A model generated the notes under the pieces. That model saw nothing but the letters and a program-made list of their open reading frames with translations, was not told the origin of the DNA and did not search any database. The position numbers and the translations under genes are program-made. A stretch of DNA of 64,000 nucleotides from Marinicauda salina (GTDB lineage: Bacteria; Pseudomonadota; Alphaproteobacteria; Caulobacterales; Maricaulaceae), in the NCBI RefSeq assembly GCF_003122085.1, contig NZ_QEXV01000006.1, positions 148,324 to 212,323 on the forward strand. The letters run 5' to 3'. Below are positions 17,394 to 25,930 of the stretch, piece after piece; position 1 is the first letter of the stretch; the number at the start of each line of letters is the position of its first letter.

Positions 17394-18856
17394 CAGTCGG
17401 CCAGCCCCTTCACCGCCATGCGCTCGAGCGTCGGCGCGGCTTGCGTGGCGACCGGATAGGCGCAGTAGTCGGCGGCGTAATAGGCGCTCGGCCGCAGATT
17501 GCCCGACCGCCCCGGCCCGCCGAACGGCATGGTCGACGCCGCCCCGGTCGTCGGGCGGTTCCAGTTGACGATGCCCGCCCGGGCGAGCGCGCGATAGCGC
17601 GTCCAGAGCTCGGCGGAATCCGAAATGAGGCCGCCGGACAGGCCGTAGGCGGTGTTGTTCGCCTCGCGGATCGCGTCGTCGAAACTTCCGACGCGGACGA
17701 CCTTGAGCAGCGGCCCGAAGATCTCCTCGTCGGGCGTCTCCACGCCGGTCGCGTCGATGAGGCCCGGGCTGACGAAGGTCGAACCGCGCCCCAGGCGCGC
17801 GGCCTTGACGATGGGCTTGCATCCGAGCGCGAGCAGATGGTCCTGGCCCGACAGCACGTCCTCGGCGGCGCGCTCGGAGACCAGAGGCCCCATGAACGGT
17901 TCGGGCTCGGCGTCCCAGGCGCCGATCGGCAGCTGGTCGATGATCTCGGCGATGCGCGAGACGACCGCCTCGCCGGCTTCGCCGTCGGCGACGACGAGAC
18001 GCCGCGCGCAGGAGCAGCGCTGGCCCGACGTGATGTAGGCCGACAGGACGGCGATCCGCGCGGCGGCCTCGGCGTCGTCGGCGTCCCAGACGACGAGCGG
18101 ATTGTTGCCGCCCATCTCCAGGGCGAGCTGGACGCCCGTCCGGCCGGCGAACTTCTTGTGAATGAAGCTGCCGGTGTTCCACGAGCCGGTGAACAGCACG
18201 CCGTCGAGATCGGAATCGTCGAGCGCCGCCGCGCCGGTCTCGCGCGCGCCCTGCACCAGGTTGAGCGCGCCGTCGGGCAGCCCGGCCGCGGACCAGCACG
18301 CGACCATCAGCGCGCCCGTCGCCGGCGTCAGCTCCGACGGCTTGAACACCACCGTGTTCCCCGCCAGCAGCGCCGGGACGATATGGCCGTTCGGCAGGTG
18401 GCCCGGGAAGTTGTACGGGCCGAGCACGAACATCACGCCGAGCGGCTTGTGGTCGAGCACCGCCTCGCCGAAATCGGTCTCGGTGACCTTGCGGGGCGTG
18501 CGCTCCTCATAGGCCTGGATCGAGACGTCGATCTTGGCGGCCATCGCGCCGACCTCGCCGGCCGCCTCCCAGCGCGGCTTGCCCGTCTCGCGCGCGATGG
18601 TCTCGGCGATCTCGTCCTTCCGGCGGAGAAGCTCGTCGCGATAGCGCTCGGCGACCGCGCGGCGCGCGTCGAAGTCCGTCAGCGCCCAGTCCGCGAAGGC
18701 GTTCCGCGCGGCCTCGAAGGCGGCGCGCACATCGGTCGGACCGGCCGCCGCGCCGCGCCAGATCACGGCTTCCGTGGCGGGATCGATCGAGCCGAAAGTC
18801 TCGCCCGCGCCCTGGCCCCATGCGCCGTTGATGAAGTTGCCTGTTTCGATGCTCAT
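17393..18856 (-). CDS. astD: N-succinylglutamate 5-semialdehyde dehydrogenase
   Basis: AstD is an aldehyde dehydrogenase that oxidises succinylglutamate semialdehyde with NAD(+), the fourth step of the pathway. The 487-residue protein has the catalytic Cys C281 in TSGQRCSCARR, the general base E247 in LALEMGGNNP and the NAD-binding FTGSWNTG loop. The start at 18856 overlaps the end of astA by 4 bp and the stop overlaps astB by 1 bp, so astA-astD-astB form one translationally coupled unit. Confidence 0.96.
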   Translation of the reverse strand: MSIETGNFINGAWGQGAGETFGSIDPATEAVIWRGAAAGPTDVRAAFEAARNAFADWALTDFDARRAVAERYRDELLRRKDEIAETIARETGKPRWEAAGEVGAMAAKIDVSIQAYEERTPRKVTETDFGEAVLDHKPLGVMFVLGPYNFPGHLPNGHIVPALLAGNTVVFKPSELTPATGALMVACWSAAGLPDGALNLVQGARETGAAALDDSDLDGVLFTGSWNTGSFIHKKFAGRTGVQLALEMGGNNPLVVWDADDAEAAARIAVLSAYITSGQRCSCARRLVVADGEAGEAVVSRIAEIIDQLPIGAWDAEPEPFMGPLVSERAAEDVLSGQDHLLALGCKPIVKAARLGRGSTFVSPGLIDATGVETPDEEIFGPLLKVVRVGSFDDAIREANNTAYGLSGGLISDSAELWTRYRALARAGIVNWNRPTTGAASTMPFGGPGRSGNLRPSAYYAADYCAYPVATQAAPTLERMAVKGLAD

Positions 18857-19866
18857 TCCCGCACCCGGATCCTGACTGCTTCGCCTTCGGCGATATCGAG
18901 CGCGCGCCGCGCCTCCTCGGAGAGCGCGACGCGATCGCCGGAGAGCTCCACCTCGGTGAACACGCAGCGGAAGCCCGCCACGCGATCGTTCGACACCAGC
19001 GCCTGTACGCTCGCGCCGCTCACCTTGCCCTGCACCGTCGCCGTCCGGCTCTCCCGGATCGTGCGCAGCTTGTCGGTCCGGCACGAGACCAGCGGCCCGC
19101 CGTCGAAGATATCGATATAGCGATCGTACTCGAAGCCCTCCCATTCCAGCAGACGCTTCGCGTTCACGCCCTGGGGATGGGTGTGGCCGATCACCGCCTT
19201 GGCCGGCTCGGGGAGCAGGTCGACATAGATGAGGTGGGCGGGCATGAGGTCGAGGATGAACTGGTTGTCGGTCGCCGCCGACAGCCGGTCGGCCTCGTCG
19301 AACGTCATGCGGAAGAACGGTCGCGTGACGTGCTCGAAGAAGGGCGAATGGCCGTTCTCGTCGACCACGCCGCGCAACTCGGCCAGAACGCGCTCGCCGA
19401 AGCGCGACCTGTCGGCGGCCATGAGCATGTAGCGCGCCTGCGCGACCAGACGACCGGCGCCGGCGCCGCGCAGTCCGTCGCCCACGAACAGCGAGCCCAC
19501 CTCGGTGGCGCCGGCGAAATCGTTCACCAGCAGCATCGCGTCCATGTCGAAGCGGCGATCGGCCTCCTTCGAGGCCTGGGCGAAGGTGAAGATCTTGAAG
19601 TCGAAATACGGCTTCTTGATTCCCACCGCGCCCTTGACCGCGGCCGTGCCGTGAACCTCTCCGGTCTCGCTGTCCTCCAGCATGAGCTGGTAGCAGGCGT
19701 CGGACGGATCGGAGACGGTCCCGTCGAAGGCGGCCTCGGACTTGTTCAGCTTCTCGCGCAGCGCCTCCGGGCTCACGGCGAGGCTCGTGAAGCCGGGCCC
19801 GGCCGCGGCGGCCAGCCTGACGAAGGCGTCGTGATCGGCGGGACGCGCCGCGCGGACGACGAGCAT
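18853..19866 (-). CDS. astA: Arginine N-succinyltransferase
   Basis: AstA transfers succinyl from succinyl-CoA to the alpha-amino group of arginine, starting the pathway. At 337 residues it matches the single-subunit enterobacterial type. Family landmarks include LVVRAARPADHDAFVRLA at the N-terminus, the GTAAVKGAVGIKKPYFDFK stretch and FILDLMPAHLIYVDLLP. The downstream overlap with astD is 4 bp, and the M20 hydrolase gene ends 12 bp upstream of the start, so all four genes are probably one transcript. Confidence 0.96.
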   Translation of the reverse strand: MLVVRAARPADHDAFVRLAAAAGPGFTSLAVSPEALREKLNKSEAAFDGTVSDPSDACYQLMLEDSETGEVHGTAAVKGAVGIKKPYFDFKIFTFAQASKEADRRFDMDAMLLVNDFAGATEVGSLFVGDGLRGAGAGRLVAQARYMLMAADRSRFGERVLAELRGVVDENGHSPFFEHVTRPFFRMTFDEADRLSAATDNQFILDLMPAHLIYVDLLPEPAKAVIGHTHPQGVNAKRLLEWEGFEYDRYIDIFDGGPLVSCRTDKLRTIRESRTATVQGKVSGASVQALVSNDRVAGFRCVFTEVELSGDRVALSEEARRALDIAEGEAVRIRVRE

Positions 19867-19878
19867 GGTCTGTCTCCC

Positions 19879-21141
19879 CTACTCCGCGGCGGCGGAAAGC
19901 GCGCGCGCGGCGCGCGCGTCGAAATCGCCCCGGGCGAACTTCATCAGCATGATCGCCGACAGCTTGGCTTTCTCGGCGAAGCTCGACAGCTTCGCGATCT
20001 CGCGGTCGGAATGAATGTCGGCGCCGCGGACTCCCAGGGTATCCACGTTCGGACACCCCGCCGCCCAGAGATTGTTGCCTTCGCAGACGCCGCCGGTGTC
20101 GTTCCAGCGAATGTCGAGCCCGATGGCGCGACCGGCCGTGCGCGTCCACTCGAAGACCTGGCGGTTGGCCGGCGTCATCGGCTTGGGCGGCCGGGTGAAG
20201 CCGCCGTGCAGATCGGCGTCGATGCCGTCGCGGGCGTTGGCCCGCGCGACGAGGCGCTCGATCTCGCCGCGCGCCCACGCCGCGCCGTCCTCGTCCAGCA
20301 CGCGGCAATTGAACCGGACGACCCCGGTGTCGGGCACCACGTTCGGCGCGCCGCCGCCGTCTATGCGCGAGACATTGATGGTGACGCCCTCGCGCGCGCC
20401 GTTGAGCCTGTCCAGCTCGGCGGCGAAATCGGCCGCCGCCACGATCGCATTGCGTCCAAGATGGTGCTCGCGGCCGGCGTGGGCGGCGCGACCGCGGCAG
20501 CGCAGCGAGAAATTGCCCGAGCCCTTGCGGGCCCCGGCGAGCGAGCCGTCGGCCAGCGCGGGCTCGTAGGTCATGCCGAGATCGGCCCGCGCGCCCAGCT
20601 CGGCCAGCACCGGACCGGAGCCCAGCGATCCGATCTCCTCGTCGGGGCTCACCAGCACGTCGTAGCCGATGCGGTCCGCCCACGGGCTGCGCTCGAGCGC
20701 GAGCAGGCCGTGCAGCATCACCAGCAAGCCGCCCTTCATGTCGGCGACGCCCGGCCCGTTGAGGGTGTCGTCGTCCCAGAGATCGAGATCCTGGAAGTGC
20801 GACTCCCTGGGAAAGACGGTGTCGTGATGGCCCGTCAGCACGATCCGGATCGGCGCGTCCGGCCGCTGCGACACCTTCATCGACGGCGTGTACTCGATAT
20901 CGCGGATCTCGCCGTCCGGCTCGACGGTCTGGCTCGGCTGGAGCTCGACGGCCCTCACCTCGCCGCCGGTCTCGGCGAAGGCCTCGGCCAGCACCGCACG
21001 CATCGCCTCGAGTCCCTCGGCGTTGCGGCTGCCCGAGTTGATCTTCGCCCAGCGCTTGACCTCCGCGATCATGTGATCGGCGCGGGAGTCGACCCAGTCC
21101 AGGATCTCGCGTTCGGTGCTGTCGAGTTCGATGTCGCTCAT
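19879..21141 (-). CDS. M20-family metallohydrolase of the ast operon (possible succinylglutamate desuccinylase)
   Basis: The 420-residue protein is a zinc-dependent M20 (CPG2/ArgE/DapE-type) amidohydrolase. Metal-site residues are H105 and D107 in GHHDTV, D134 in GVADMKGG, and E168/E169 in SPDEEIGS; a late His is in ADIHSDREIAK. The true start is ATG at 21141 (MSDIELDST), although the frame is open much further upstream inside the PLP gene. It sits 12 bp before astA. The pathway ends with removal of succinate from succinylglutamate, usually by AstE of a different (M14) family, and no astE is present here. M20 enzymes perform the same type of reaction, so this is a good candidate for that step, by inference. 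Confidence 0.87.
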   Translation of the reverse strand: MSDIELDSTEREILDWVDSRADHMIAEVKRWAKINSGSRNAEGLEAMRAVLAEAFAETGGEVRAVELQPSQTVEPDGEIRDIEYTPSMKVSQRPDAPIRIVLTGHHDTVFPRESHFQDLDLWDDDTLNGPGVADMKGGLLVMLHGLLALERSPWADRIGYDVLVSPDEEIGSLGSGPVLAELGARADLGMTYEPALADGSLAGARKGSGNFSLRCRGRAAHAGREHHLGRNAIVAAADFAAELDRLNGAREGVTINVSRIDGGGAPNVVPDTGVVRFNCRVLDEDGAAWARGEIERLVARANARDGIDADLHGGFTRPPKPMTPANRQVFEWTRTAGRAIGLDIRWNDTGGVCEGNNLWAAGCPNVDTLGVRGADIHSDREIAKLSSFAEKAKLSAIMLMKFARGDFDARAARALSAAAE

Positions 21142-21176
21142 GCGCGCCTGCGGGGCTGCTGAAGACGGAACGGCGC

Positions 21177-22469
21177 TCAGGCCTTGGCGAGCGCCTGCTC
21201 GAAGTCGGCGATCAGGTCGTCCGGGTTCTCGATCCCGATCGAGGTGCGCACCATGCCGTCGGTGAAGCCGAGGCGCTTGCGCAGCTCCGGATCGACGCCG
21301 GCGTGGGTCGTCGAGCCGGGATGGCAGATGAGCGATTCCGTGCCGCCAAGGCTGACGGCCAGCTTCACGACCTGCAGCGCGTTGAGCATGCGGAAGGCCG
21401 CCTCCTGGCCGCCGGCGACGTCGAAGGAGAAGGTCGAGCCGTGATGGTCGCCGGCCTGGCGGCGATGGACCTCGTAGTCGCGCGAACCGGGCTCGAGGAA
21501 GCCGAGATAGCGGACCCGCTCCACCTTCGGGTGATCCTTCAGGAATTCCGCGACCTTTCGCGCGCCGTCGAACGCGGCCTGCATGCGCAGCTTCACCGTC
21601 TCGAGCGACCGGGCCAGGAGCCAGCAGGTATTGGGGTCGAGATTGGTGCCGATCGCCGAACGCAGCTTGCGCACCGGCGCCATCAGCTCGCTTGAGCCCA
21701 TCGCCCCGCCGGCGATCAGGTCCGAGTGCCCGCCGACATATTTCGTAAGCGAATAAACCAGCACGTCCGCCCCGTGATCGAGCGGCGTCTGGCCGATCGG
21801 ACCGAGGACGGTGTTGTCGACGATCACCGGCGGCCGGCGCCCCTGGCGCTCGCCGATCTCGTCGGCCAGCGTCTTCATCAGCGCGAGATCGACGATCTCG
21901 TTGGTCGGATTGGTCGGCGTCTCTGTGTAGATCGCCGCGATGGGCCCCTTCTTGAGCGCGGCCTCCATGGCCGCGCGGATCTCGTCCTCCGGCGCGCCGG
22001 CGACGAAGTCGACGCCGCCGATCCCGTACTGGGGCATGATGTTGCGGATAAGCGTCTCGGTGCCGCCATAGAGCGGCGTCGACTGCAGGATCATGTCGCC
22101 CGAATGGGCGAAGGCCATCAGCACGGTCGAGATCGCGCCCATGCCCGAGGAGAACACGCAGGCCTCCTCGGCGCCGTCGAACAGCGTCAGCCGGTCCTCG
22201 ACGACCTCGACGTTGGGATTGTTGAACCGCGAGTACATCAGGCCCGGAGTCGCCGGATCGCCCTCGACCGCCTTGCCGCCCATCACGCGGAAGAAGGCCG
22301 CGCCCTCCTCGGCGCTCGAGAACGCGAACGTCGAGGTCTGGAAGATCGGCGGCTTGATGGAGCCTTCCGACAGCTTCGCATCGAAGCCGTAACTCATCAC
22401 CAGCGTTTCCGGAGTGAGCGGCCGGCCGTCGAGGGCGCGCTTGCGATAAGGGGTGTCCGGCTTGCTCAT
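21177..22469 (-). CDS. PLP-dependent Cys/Met metabolism enzyme (cystathionine gamma-synthase/gamma-lyase family)
   Basis: The 430-residue protein has the fold-type I signatures of the family: YSRFNNPNVEVVEDRL, SSGMGAIS, TPLYGGTETL, the PLP Asp in VIVDNT and the Schiff-base Lys K243 in YSLTKYVGGHSD. Possible activities are cystathionine gamma-lyase, methionine gamma-lyase or gamma-synthase, and sequence reading alone cannot separate them. ATG at 22469 is chosen for GGAG 7 bp upstream. It is co-directional with the M20 and ast genes and ends 35 bp before the M20 start, so it may head the same transcript. Confidence 0.9.
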   Translation of the reverse strand: MSKPDTPYRKRALDGRPLTPETLVMSYGFDAKLSEGSIKPPIFQTSTFAFSSAEEGAAFFRVMGGKAVEGDPATPGLMYSRFNNPNVEVVEDRLTLFDGAEEACVFSSGMGAISTVLMAFAHSGDMILQSTPLYGGTETLIRNIMPQYGIGGVDFVAGAPEDEIRAAMEAALKKGPIAAIYTETPTNPTNEIVDLALMKTLADEIGERQGRRPPVIVDNTVLGPIGQTPLDHGADVLVYSLTKYVGGHSDLIAGGAMGSSELMAPVRKLRSAIGTNLDPNTCWLLARSLETVKLRMQAAFDGARKVAEFLKDHPKVERVRYLGFLEPGSRDYEVHRRQAGDHHGSTFSFDVAGGQEAAFRMLNALQVVKLAVSLGGTESLICHPGSTTHAGVDPELRKRLGFTDGMVRTSIGIENPDDLIADFEQALAKA

Positions 22470-22517
22470 CGGGCGTCTCCGCGGATTGTCGTATCGGTTT
22501 CGGGCGCAGCCTCGCCC

Positions 22518-22540
22518 GCGCATGAGCCGGCTTCATGCGC
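22518..22540. repeat. Perfect hairpin in the leader of the PLP gene
   Basis: GCGCATGA and TCATGCGC form a perfect 8-bp stem around a 7-base loop, 49-71 bp before the PLP-enzyme start. It could be a leader structure or attenuator. It does not show a recognisable SAM-riboswitch core, so no riboswitch is claimed. Confidence 0.35.
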
Positions 22541-22584
22541 CGGACGCCGACGAGGGTCAACCCGCAGCGGCGCAAGTGTCTGGA

Positions 22585-22623
22585 CGCCAAACGCAAACGG
22601 CCCGGCGCCGAAGCGCCGGGCCG
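22585..22623 (-). terminator. Rho-independent terminator of ompA
   Basis: On the minus strand an 11-bp perfect GC stem (22613-22623 with 22598-22608) closes a 4-base loop and is followed by TTTGCGTTTGG. It lies 26 bp after the ompA stop, in the right orientation. The T-tract is interrupted but the stem is very strong. Confidence 0.75.
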
Positions 22624-22648
22624 TCCGCCGTGTCGATGTCGACGCGGC

Positions 22649-23707
22649 CTACTGGTCGGTGAGGTCGATCGTGACCTCGGACCGCCGGTTGAGCGGCTCG
22701 CGAACGCCGTCGGGCGTCTCGACGGCCGGACGGCTTTCGCCGAAGGCCTCGAGAGAGATCGCCGAGGCGGGCACGCCGAGGCGCACCATCTCGTCGCGGA
22801 CCGCGCGGGCGCGGCGCTCCGACAGACCGACATTGTACGACGCCGGGCCGGACCGGTCGGCGTGACCGGCGATCTCGACCGAGGCGACGCCGCACTCGTT
22901 GGCCTGCTGGATGGCCTGGTTGATCACCTGCTGCGCCTGGTCGGTGACGTTCGAGCGATCCCACTCGAAGTACACGACGAAGCCGACATCCTCGCACTCC
23001 GGCGCCGGCGGAGGCGGCGGGGGCGGAGGCGGCGGAGGCGGAGGCGGCGGAGGCGGCGGCGGCGGAGGCGGCGGAGGCGGCGGCGGAGCCGCGAACGAAT
23101 ACCGCAGGCCGACCCACGCCTCGTGGCCCTGCATGCCGTCGACTTCGAGGAAGTTGCCGTAGTCGGTGTCGCCGAAGCCGAAGAAGCGATACTCGGTGTC
23201 CAGCGTGACCCGATCGGTCAGCGCCCAGCCGACGCCGGCCAGGAACTGGTAGGCCAGCGCATTGTCGGAGTTGTCGATGTCGATCAGAACTTCATCGACG
23301 ACGCCCATGACCGACGCGTTCACGTCGGCGAAGCCGAAGCCCGCGCCGATATAGGGCTGCCACCGGGTCCCGGTGTCCCAGTCGTAGATCATCGACGCCA
23401 TGGCCGACCAGACGTGGAAATCGCTCGTGCCCGGCTGGATGTTTCCGACCGCGCCGGTGTCGTTGTAGCGATGGGCGCCCTCGAGATCGAGGCGCCAGCC
23501 ATTGTCCCAGTCATAGCCGATCGCCAGGGCTTCGCGCATATTGCTCTCGCCCTGGATTTCGCCGTTCAGAAGCCCGGAGACATCCGTCTCATCGGGAGTC
23601 CCGTAGCCGAGCGCGCCGCGGACATACCAACCTTCCTGCGCCGACGCGACGGACGGTACAGCAAGGAGGGCGCCGACGGCGGCCGCCGAAAGAAGTTGTT
23701 TCTTCAT
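22649..23707 (-). CDS. OmpA-family outer-membrane protein with a 27-proline linker
   Basis: The 352-residue protein has a Sec signal peptide (MKKQLLSAAAVGALLAVPSVASAQ), an N-terminal eight-strand-type beta-barrel (about residues 25-205, ending VGLRYSF) and a C-terminal OmpA domain with the peptidoglycan-binding residues in IAGHADRSGPASYNVGLSERRA and LNRRSEV. The linker between them is an unbroken run of 27 Pro codons at 23006-23086, then APECED. It would anchor the outer membrane to the cell wall. Strong terminator downstream and a candidate promoter upstream suggest a monocistronic, highly expressed gene. Confidence 0.96.
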   Translation of the reverse strand: MKKQLLSAAAVGALLAVPSVASAQEGWYVRGALGYGTPDETDVSGLLNGEIQGESNMREALAIGYDWDNGWRLDLEGAHRYNDTGAVGNIQPGTSDFHVWSAMASMIYDWDTGTRWQPYIGAGFGFADVNASVMGVVDEVLIDIDNSDNALAYQFLAGVGWALTDRVTLDTEYRFFGFGDTDYGNFLEVDGMQGHEAWVGLRYSFAAPPPPPPPPPPPPPPPPPPPPPPPPPPPAPECEDVGFVVYFEWDRSNVTDQAQQVINQAIQQANECGVASVEIAGHADRSGPASYNVGLSERRARAVRDEMVRLGVPASAISLEAFGESRPAVETPDGVREPLNRRSEVTIDLTDQ

Positions 23708-23746
23708 TGATGTCCCCCTCCGGGCCGAAACCCTTCGTGTGAGCCT

Positions 23747-23795
23747 GATTGCGCCTGCTTCAGGCGCGCAATCGTCATGGTTGACGATCTGTCAA
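23747..23795. promoter_or_regulatory. Upstream region of ompA: inverted repeats and a TTGACA element
   Basis: The 103-bp gap before ompA holds GATTGCGC (23747-23754) facing GCGCAATC (23766-23773), and a second palindrome TTGAC-N5-GTCAA (23781-23795). On the minus strand the latter gives TTGACA, a good -35 hexamer, but no convincing -10 is seen at 16-18 bp. The first repeat could instead be a weak terminator of the CoA transferase gene. Low confidence. Confidence 0.3.
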
Positions 23796-23810
23796 AGCAT
23801 TTACCGTATT

Positions 23811-25061
23811 TCAGGTTCCATCTCCACCGGATTCGGGTCGATTTCCCCCGAAATCGCGAACAACTCCGGCTTGCGCCCACTCCGAGAGCGCCTTTTCCGG
23901 CGCGCCGAGGCGTTCGCGCAACACTTCGAACGTGTGCTCGCCGAGCCGGGGCGGCGCCGAGGCGTAGGCGGGCGGCGTCGCCGAAAGACGCATCGGATTG
24001 GCCACGGCGGGGGTGTCTCCCACCCCCGTCATCTCAAGCGCCCGCTTGAGCGCGCGCGACTGCGCCTGGGGGTCAGCGAACACCCCTTCGAGATCCTGAA
24101 TGGGCCCGCAAGGCACGCCGGCGGCCTCGAGCGCCGCGCGCCAGTGCGCGGTGGTCTTCTCCGCAAGGATGAGCGTGATCTCGCTGACGAGCACCTCGCG
24201 ATTCTCCACCCGCCCGGCGTTCGTGGCGAAGCGCGGATCGTCGGCCCAGCCTTCGCGGCCCAGCGCCGCGGCGAAGCGGACGAACTGGCGGTCCGATCCG
24301 ACCGCCACGGCGATCCGGCCGTCCGAGGTGGGAAAGTCCTGGTACGGCACGATGTTGGGATGCGCGTTGCCGGTCAGTCCGGGCGGGCGTCCGCTGACGA
24401 GATAATTCATCGCCTGGTTGGCGAGCATCGCGACCTGAACGTCGAACAGCGCCATATCGATGTGCTGGCCGCCCGCGCCGCGATCGCGCGCCGTCAATGC
24501 GGCCATGATCGCCCCGGCGGCGTAGACGCCGGTGAACAGGTCGGCGATCGGCAGGCCGACCTTGGTGGGCTGATCGTGGCCGGTGATCGACATCACGCCG
24601 CCCATCGCCTGGATGAGGAAGTCGTAGCCCGGCAGCTGCGCGCTCGGCCCGTCCTGGCCGAAGCCGGTGATCGAGCAATAGACGATATCCTCGCGCAGAG
24701 ACTTCAGGCTGGCGTAGTCGAGCCCGTACTTGGCGAGCCCGCCGGTGCGGAAATTCTCCACCACCACATCGCTCTGGGCGGCGAGATCGCGGATGATTCC
24801 GCGACCGTCCTCGGTGCGGAAATCGACCGCGATCGAGCGCTTGTTCCGGTTGGCGCAGAGATAGTAGGCCGCATCGCCGCGCGCGCCGTCCGCGCCCTTC
24901 ACGAAGGGCGGCCCCCAGCCGCGCGTGTCGTCGCCCCCGTCCGGGTTCTCGACCTTTATGACGTCGGCGCCGAGATCGCCGAGAATTTGCGTGCACCAGG
25001 GCCCCGCCAGCACGCGGGACAGATCGAGCACCCGGATGTGAGATAATGCGCCGGTCGACAA
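23811..25061 (-). CDS. CaiB/BaiF-type (class III) CoA transferase
   Basis: The 416-residue enzyme belongs to family III CoA transferases, such as formyl-CoA transferase and alpha-methylacyl-CoA racemase. The nucleotide-contacting N-terminus (IRVLDLSRVLAGPWCTQILGDLGADVIKVE) and the catalytic Asp D147 in LPGYDFLIQAMGG are present. The start is TTG at 25061 with AGGGGG about 7 bp upstream. The acyl substrate cannot be told. It is flanked by ompA and the NTF2-like gene, neither related in function. Confidence 0.93.
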   Translation of the reverse strand: MSTGALSHIRVLDLSRVLAGPWCTQILGDLGADVIKVENPDGGDDTRGWGPPFVKGADGARGDAAYYLCANRNKRSIAVDFRTEDGRGIIRDLAAQSDVVVENFRTGGLAKYGLDYASLKSLREDIVYCSITGFGQDGPSAQLPGYDFLIQAMGGVMSITGHDQPTKVGLPIADLFTGVYAAGAIMAALTARDRGAGGQHIDMALFDVQVAMLANQAMNYLVSGRPPGLTGNAHPNIVPYQDFPTSDGRIAVAVGSDRQFVRFAAALGREGWADDPRFATNAGRVENREVLVSEITLILAEKTTAHWRAALEAAGVPCGPIQDLEGVFADPQAQSRALKRALEMTGVGDTPAVANPMRLSATPPAYASAPPRLGEHTFEVLRERLGAPEKALSEWAQAGVVRDFGGNRPESGGDGT

Positions 25062-25150
25062 CGCGCGCCCCCTGTTCGCGACCCGATGGGAAACGGCGCC
25101 CTTCTAGGCGCTCGCGCGCGTCGCGTACAGCGCGGCCTCGCGCCGGCGGC

Positions 25151-25609
25151 TCAGTCGGCGCTGGAGGTGTGGTCGTGGACGATCCGCCAGTCGCCGTCGA
25201 TGCGCCGGAAGACGAGCGAGAACAGTCCGTTGGGCGCGTCGGTCTCGCGCTCCAACCGCCAACGGCCGAAGGCCAGCGCGGCGTCCTCGCCGAGCGCTGA
25301 GACCTCGATGCCGGAGAAGGCGAGCCGGCCCATGGCCTCGGGCGTGTCGTAGCGGGCCAGATAGCGCTCGAGCGTCGGCTCCCATCCGCGCGTCACGTCG
25401 CCGCCGGAGGCGAAGATCAGCGCCTCGCTGTTCCAGTATCCGTCCATGAAGCCGCGCACGTCGCCGGCGTTCCAGGCCTCCTGCTGGGCGGCGAGAACGG
25501 CGCAGACCTCGGCGGCGTGCGGCGAATCGCCCGCGCACTCCTGCGCGTTCGCCGGCGCGGCGACGGCGAGCCAGCAGCAGCAGAGGACGGCGGAGATCAG
25601 CGTGCGCAT
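25151..25609 (-). CDS. Secreted NTF2-like (SnoaL/DUF4440) protein
   Basis: The 152-residue protein has a signal peptide (cleavage near ANAQE). The mature part fits the NTF2-like cone fold of the DUF4440/SnoaL group: VLAAQQEAWNAGDVRGFMDGYW at the start of the domain, RGWEPTLERYLARY in the middle and IDGDWRIVHDHTSS at the end. Such proteins are often steroid- or metabolite-binding or of unknown role. Two Cys lie close to the mature N-terminus. No functional neighbour. Confidence 0.82.
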   Translation of the reverse strand: MRTLISAVLCCCWLAVAAPANAQECAGDSPHAAEVCAVLAAQQEAWNAGDVRGFMDGYWNSEALIFASGGDVTRGWEPTLERYLARYDTPEAMGRLAFSGIEVSALGEDAALAFGRWRLERETDAPNGLFSLVFRRIDGDWRIVHDHTSSAD

Positions 25610-25730
25610 GGCGCGGAACTCTCGGCCCGCGATCGCGCCCGGTCAATGGCGAGCGCTCGCCGGGTCGCGAACCCGCCCGGCCCGGACCCGAGCCCGTCCG
25701 CTGCGAAATGCGTCATCTTGTTGAAATAAT

Positions 25731-25806
25731 TGGTGAGCCGACAGGGATTCGAACCCTGGACCTACTGATTAAAAGTCAGTTGCTCTACCAGCTGAGCTAT
25801 CGGCTC
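25731..25806 (-). tRNA. tRNA-Lys (TTT), CCA encoded
   Basis: The minus strand gives a 76-base cloverleaf with seven-base acceptor stem GAGCCGA/TCGGCTC, anticodon loop CTTTTAA with anticodon TTT, T arm with GTTCGAATC, discriminator A and encoded CCA at 25731-25733. Confidence 0.97.
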
Positions 25807-25930
25807 CCCGTGAGGAGGCGCGGAACCTATCGGCGCCCGTGATGGGGGTCAAGGCGCTGCGCGCACGGGCGCGGCGCCCGCGCGTTCCGCCCTCGCGAGC
25901 CGCATCAGGGTGCAATATATTCGAGGCGCA

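Noticed and set aside
22470..22648. SAM-type riboswitch before the PLP gamma-lyase-family gene
   Set aside because: There is a hairpin but I could not identify any conserved riboswitch core; the other strong hairpin belongs to the ompA terminator.
23006..23086. GGC/GGA-type short repeat that might be read as a repeat array or poly-glycine ORF
   Set aside because: It is the proline-codon run of ompA read on the other strand. No spacers, so it is not a CRISPR.
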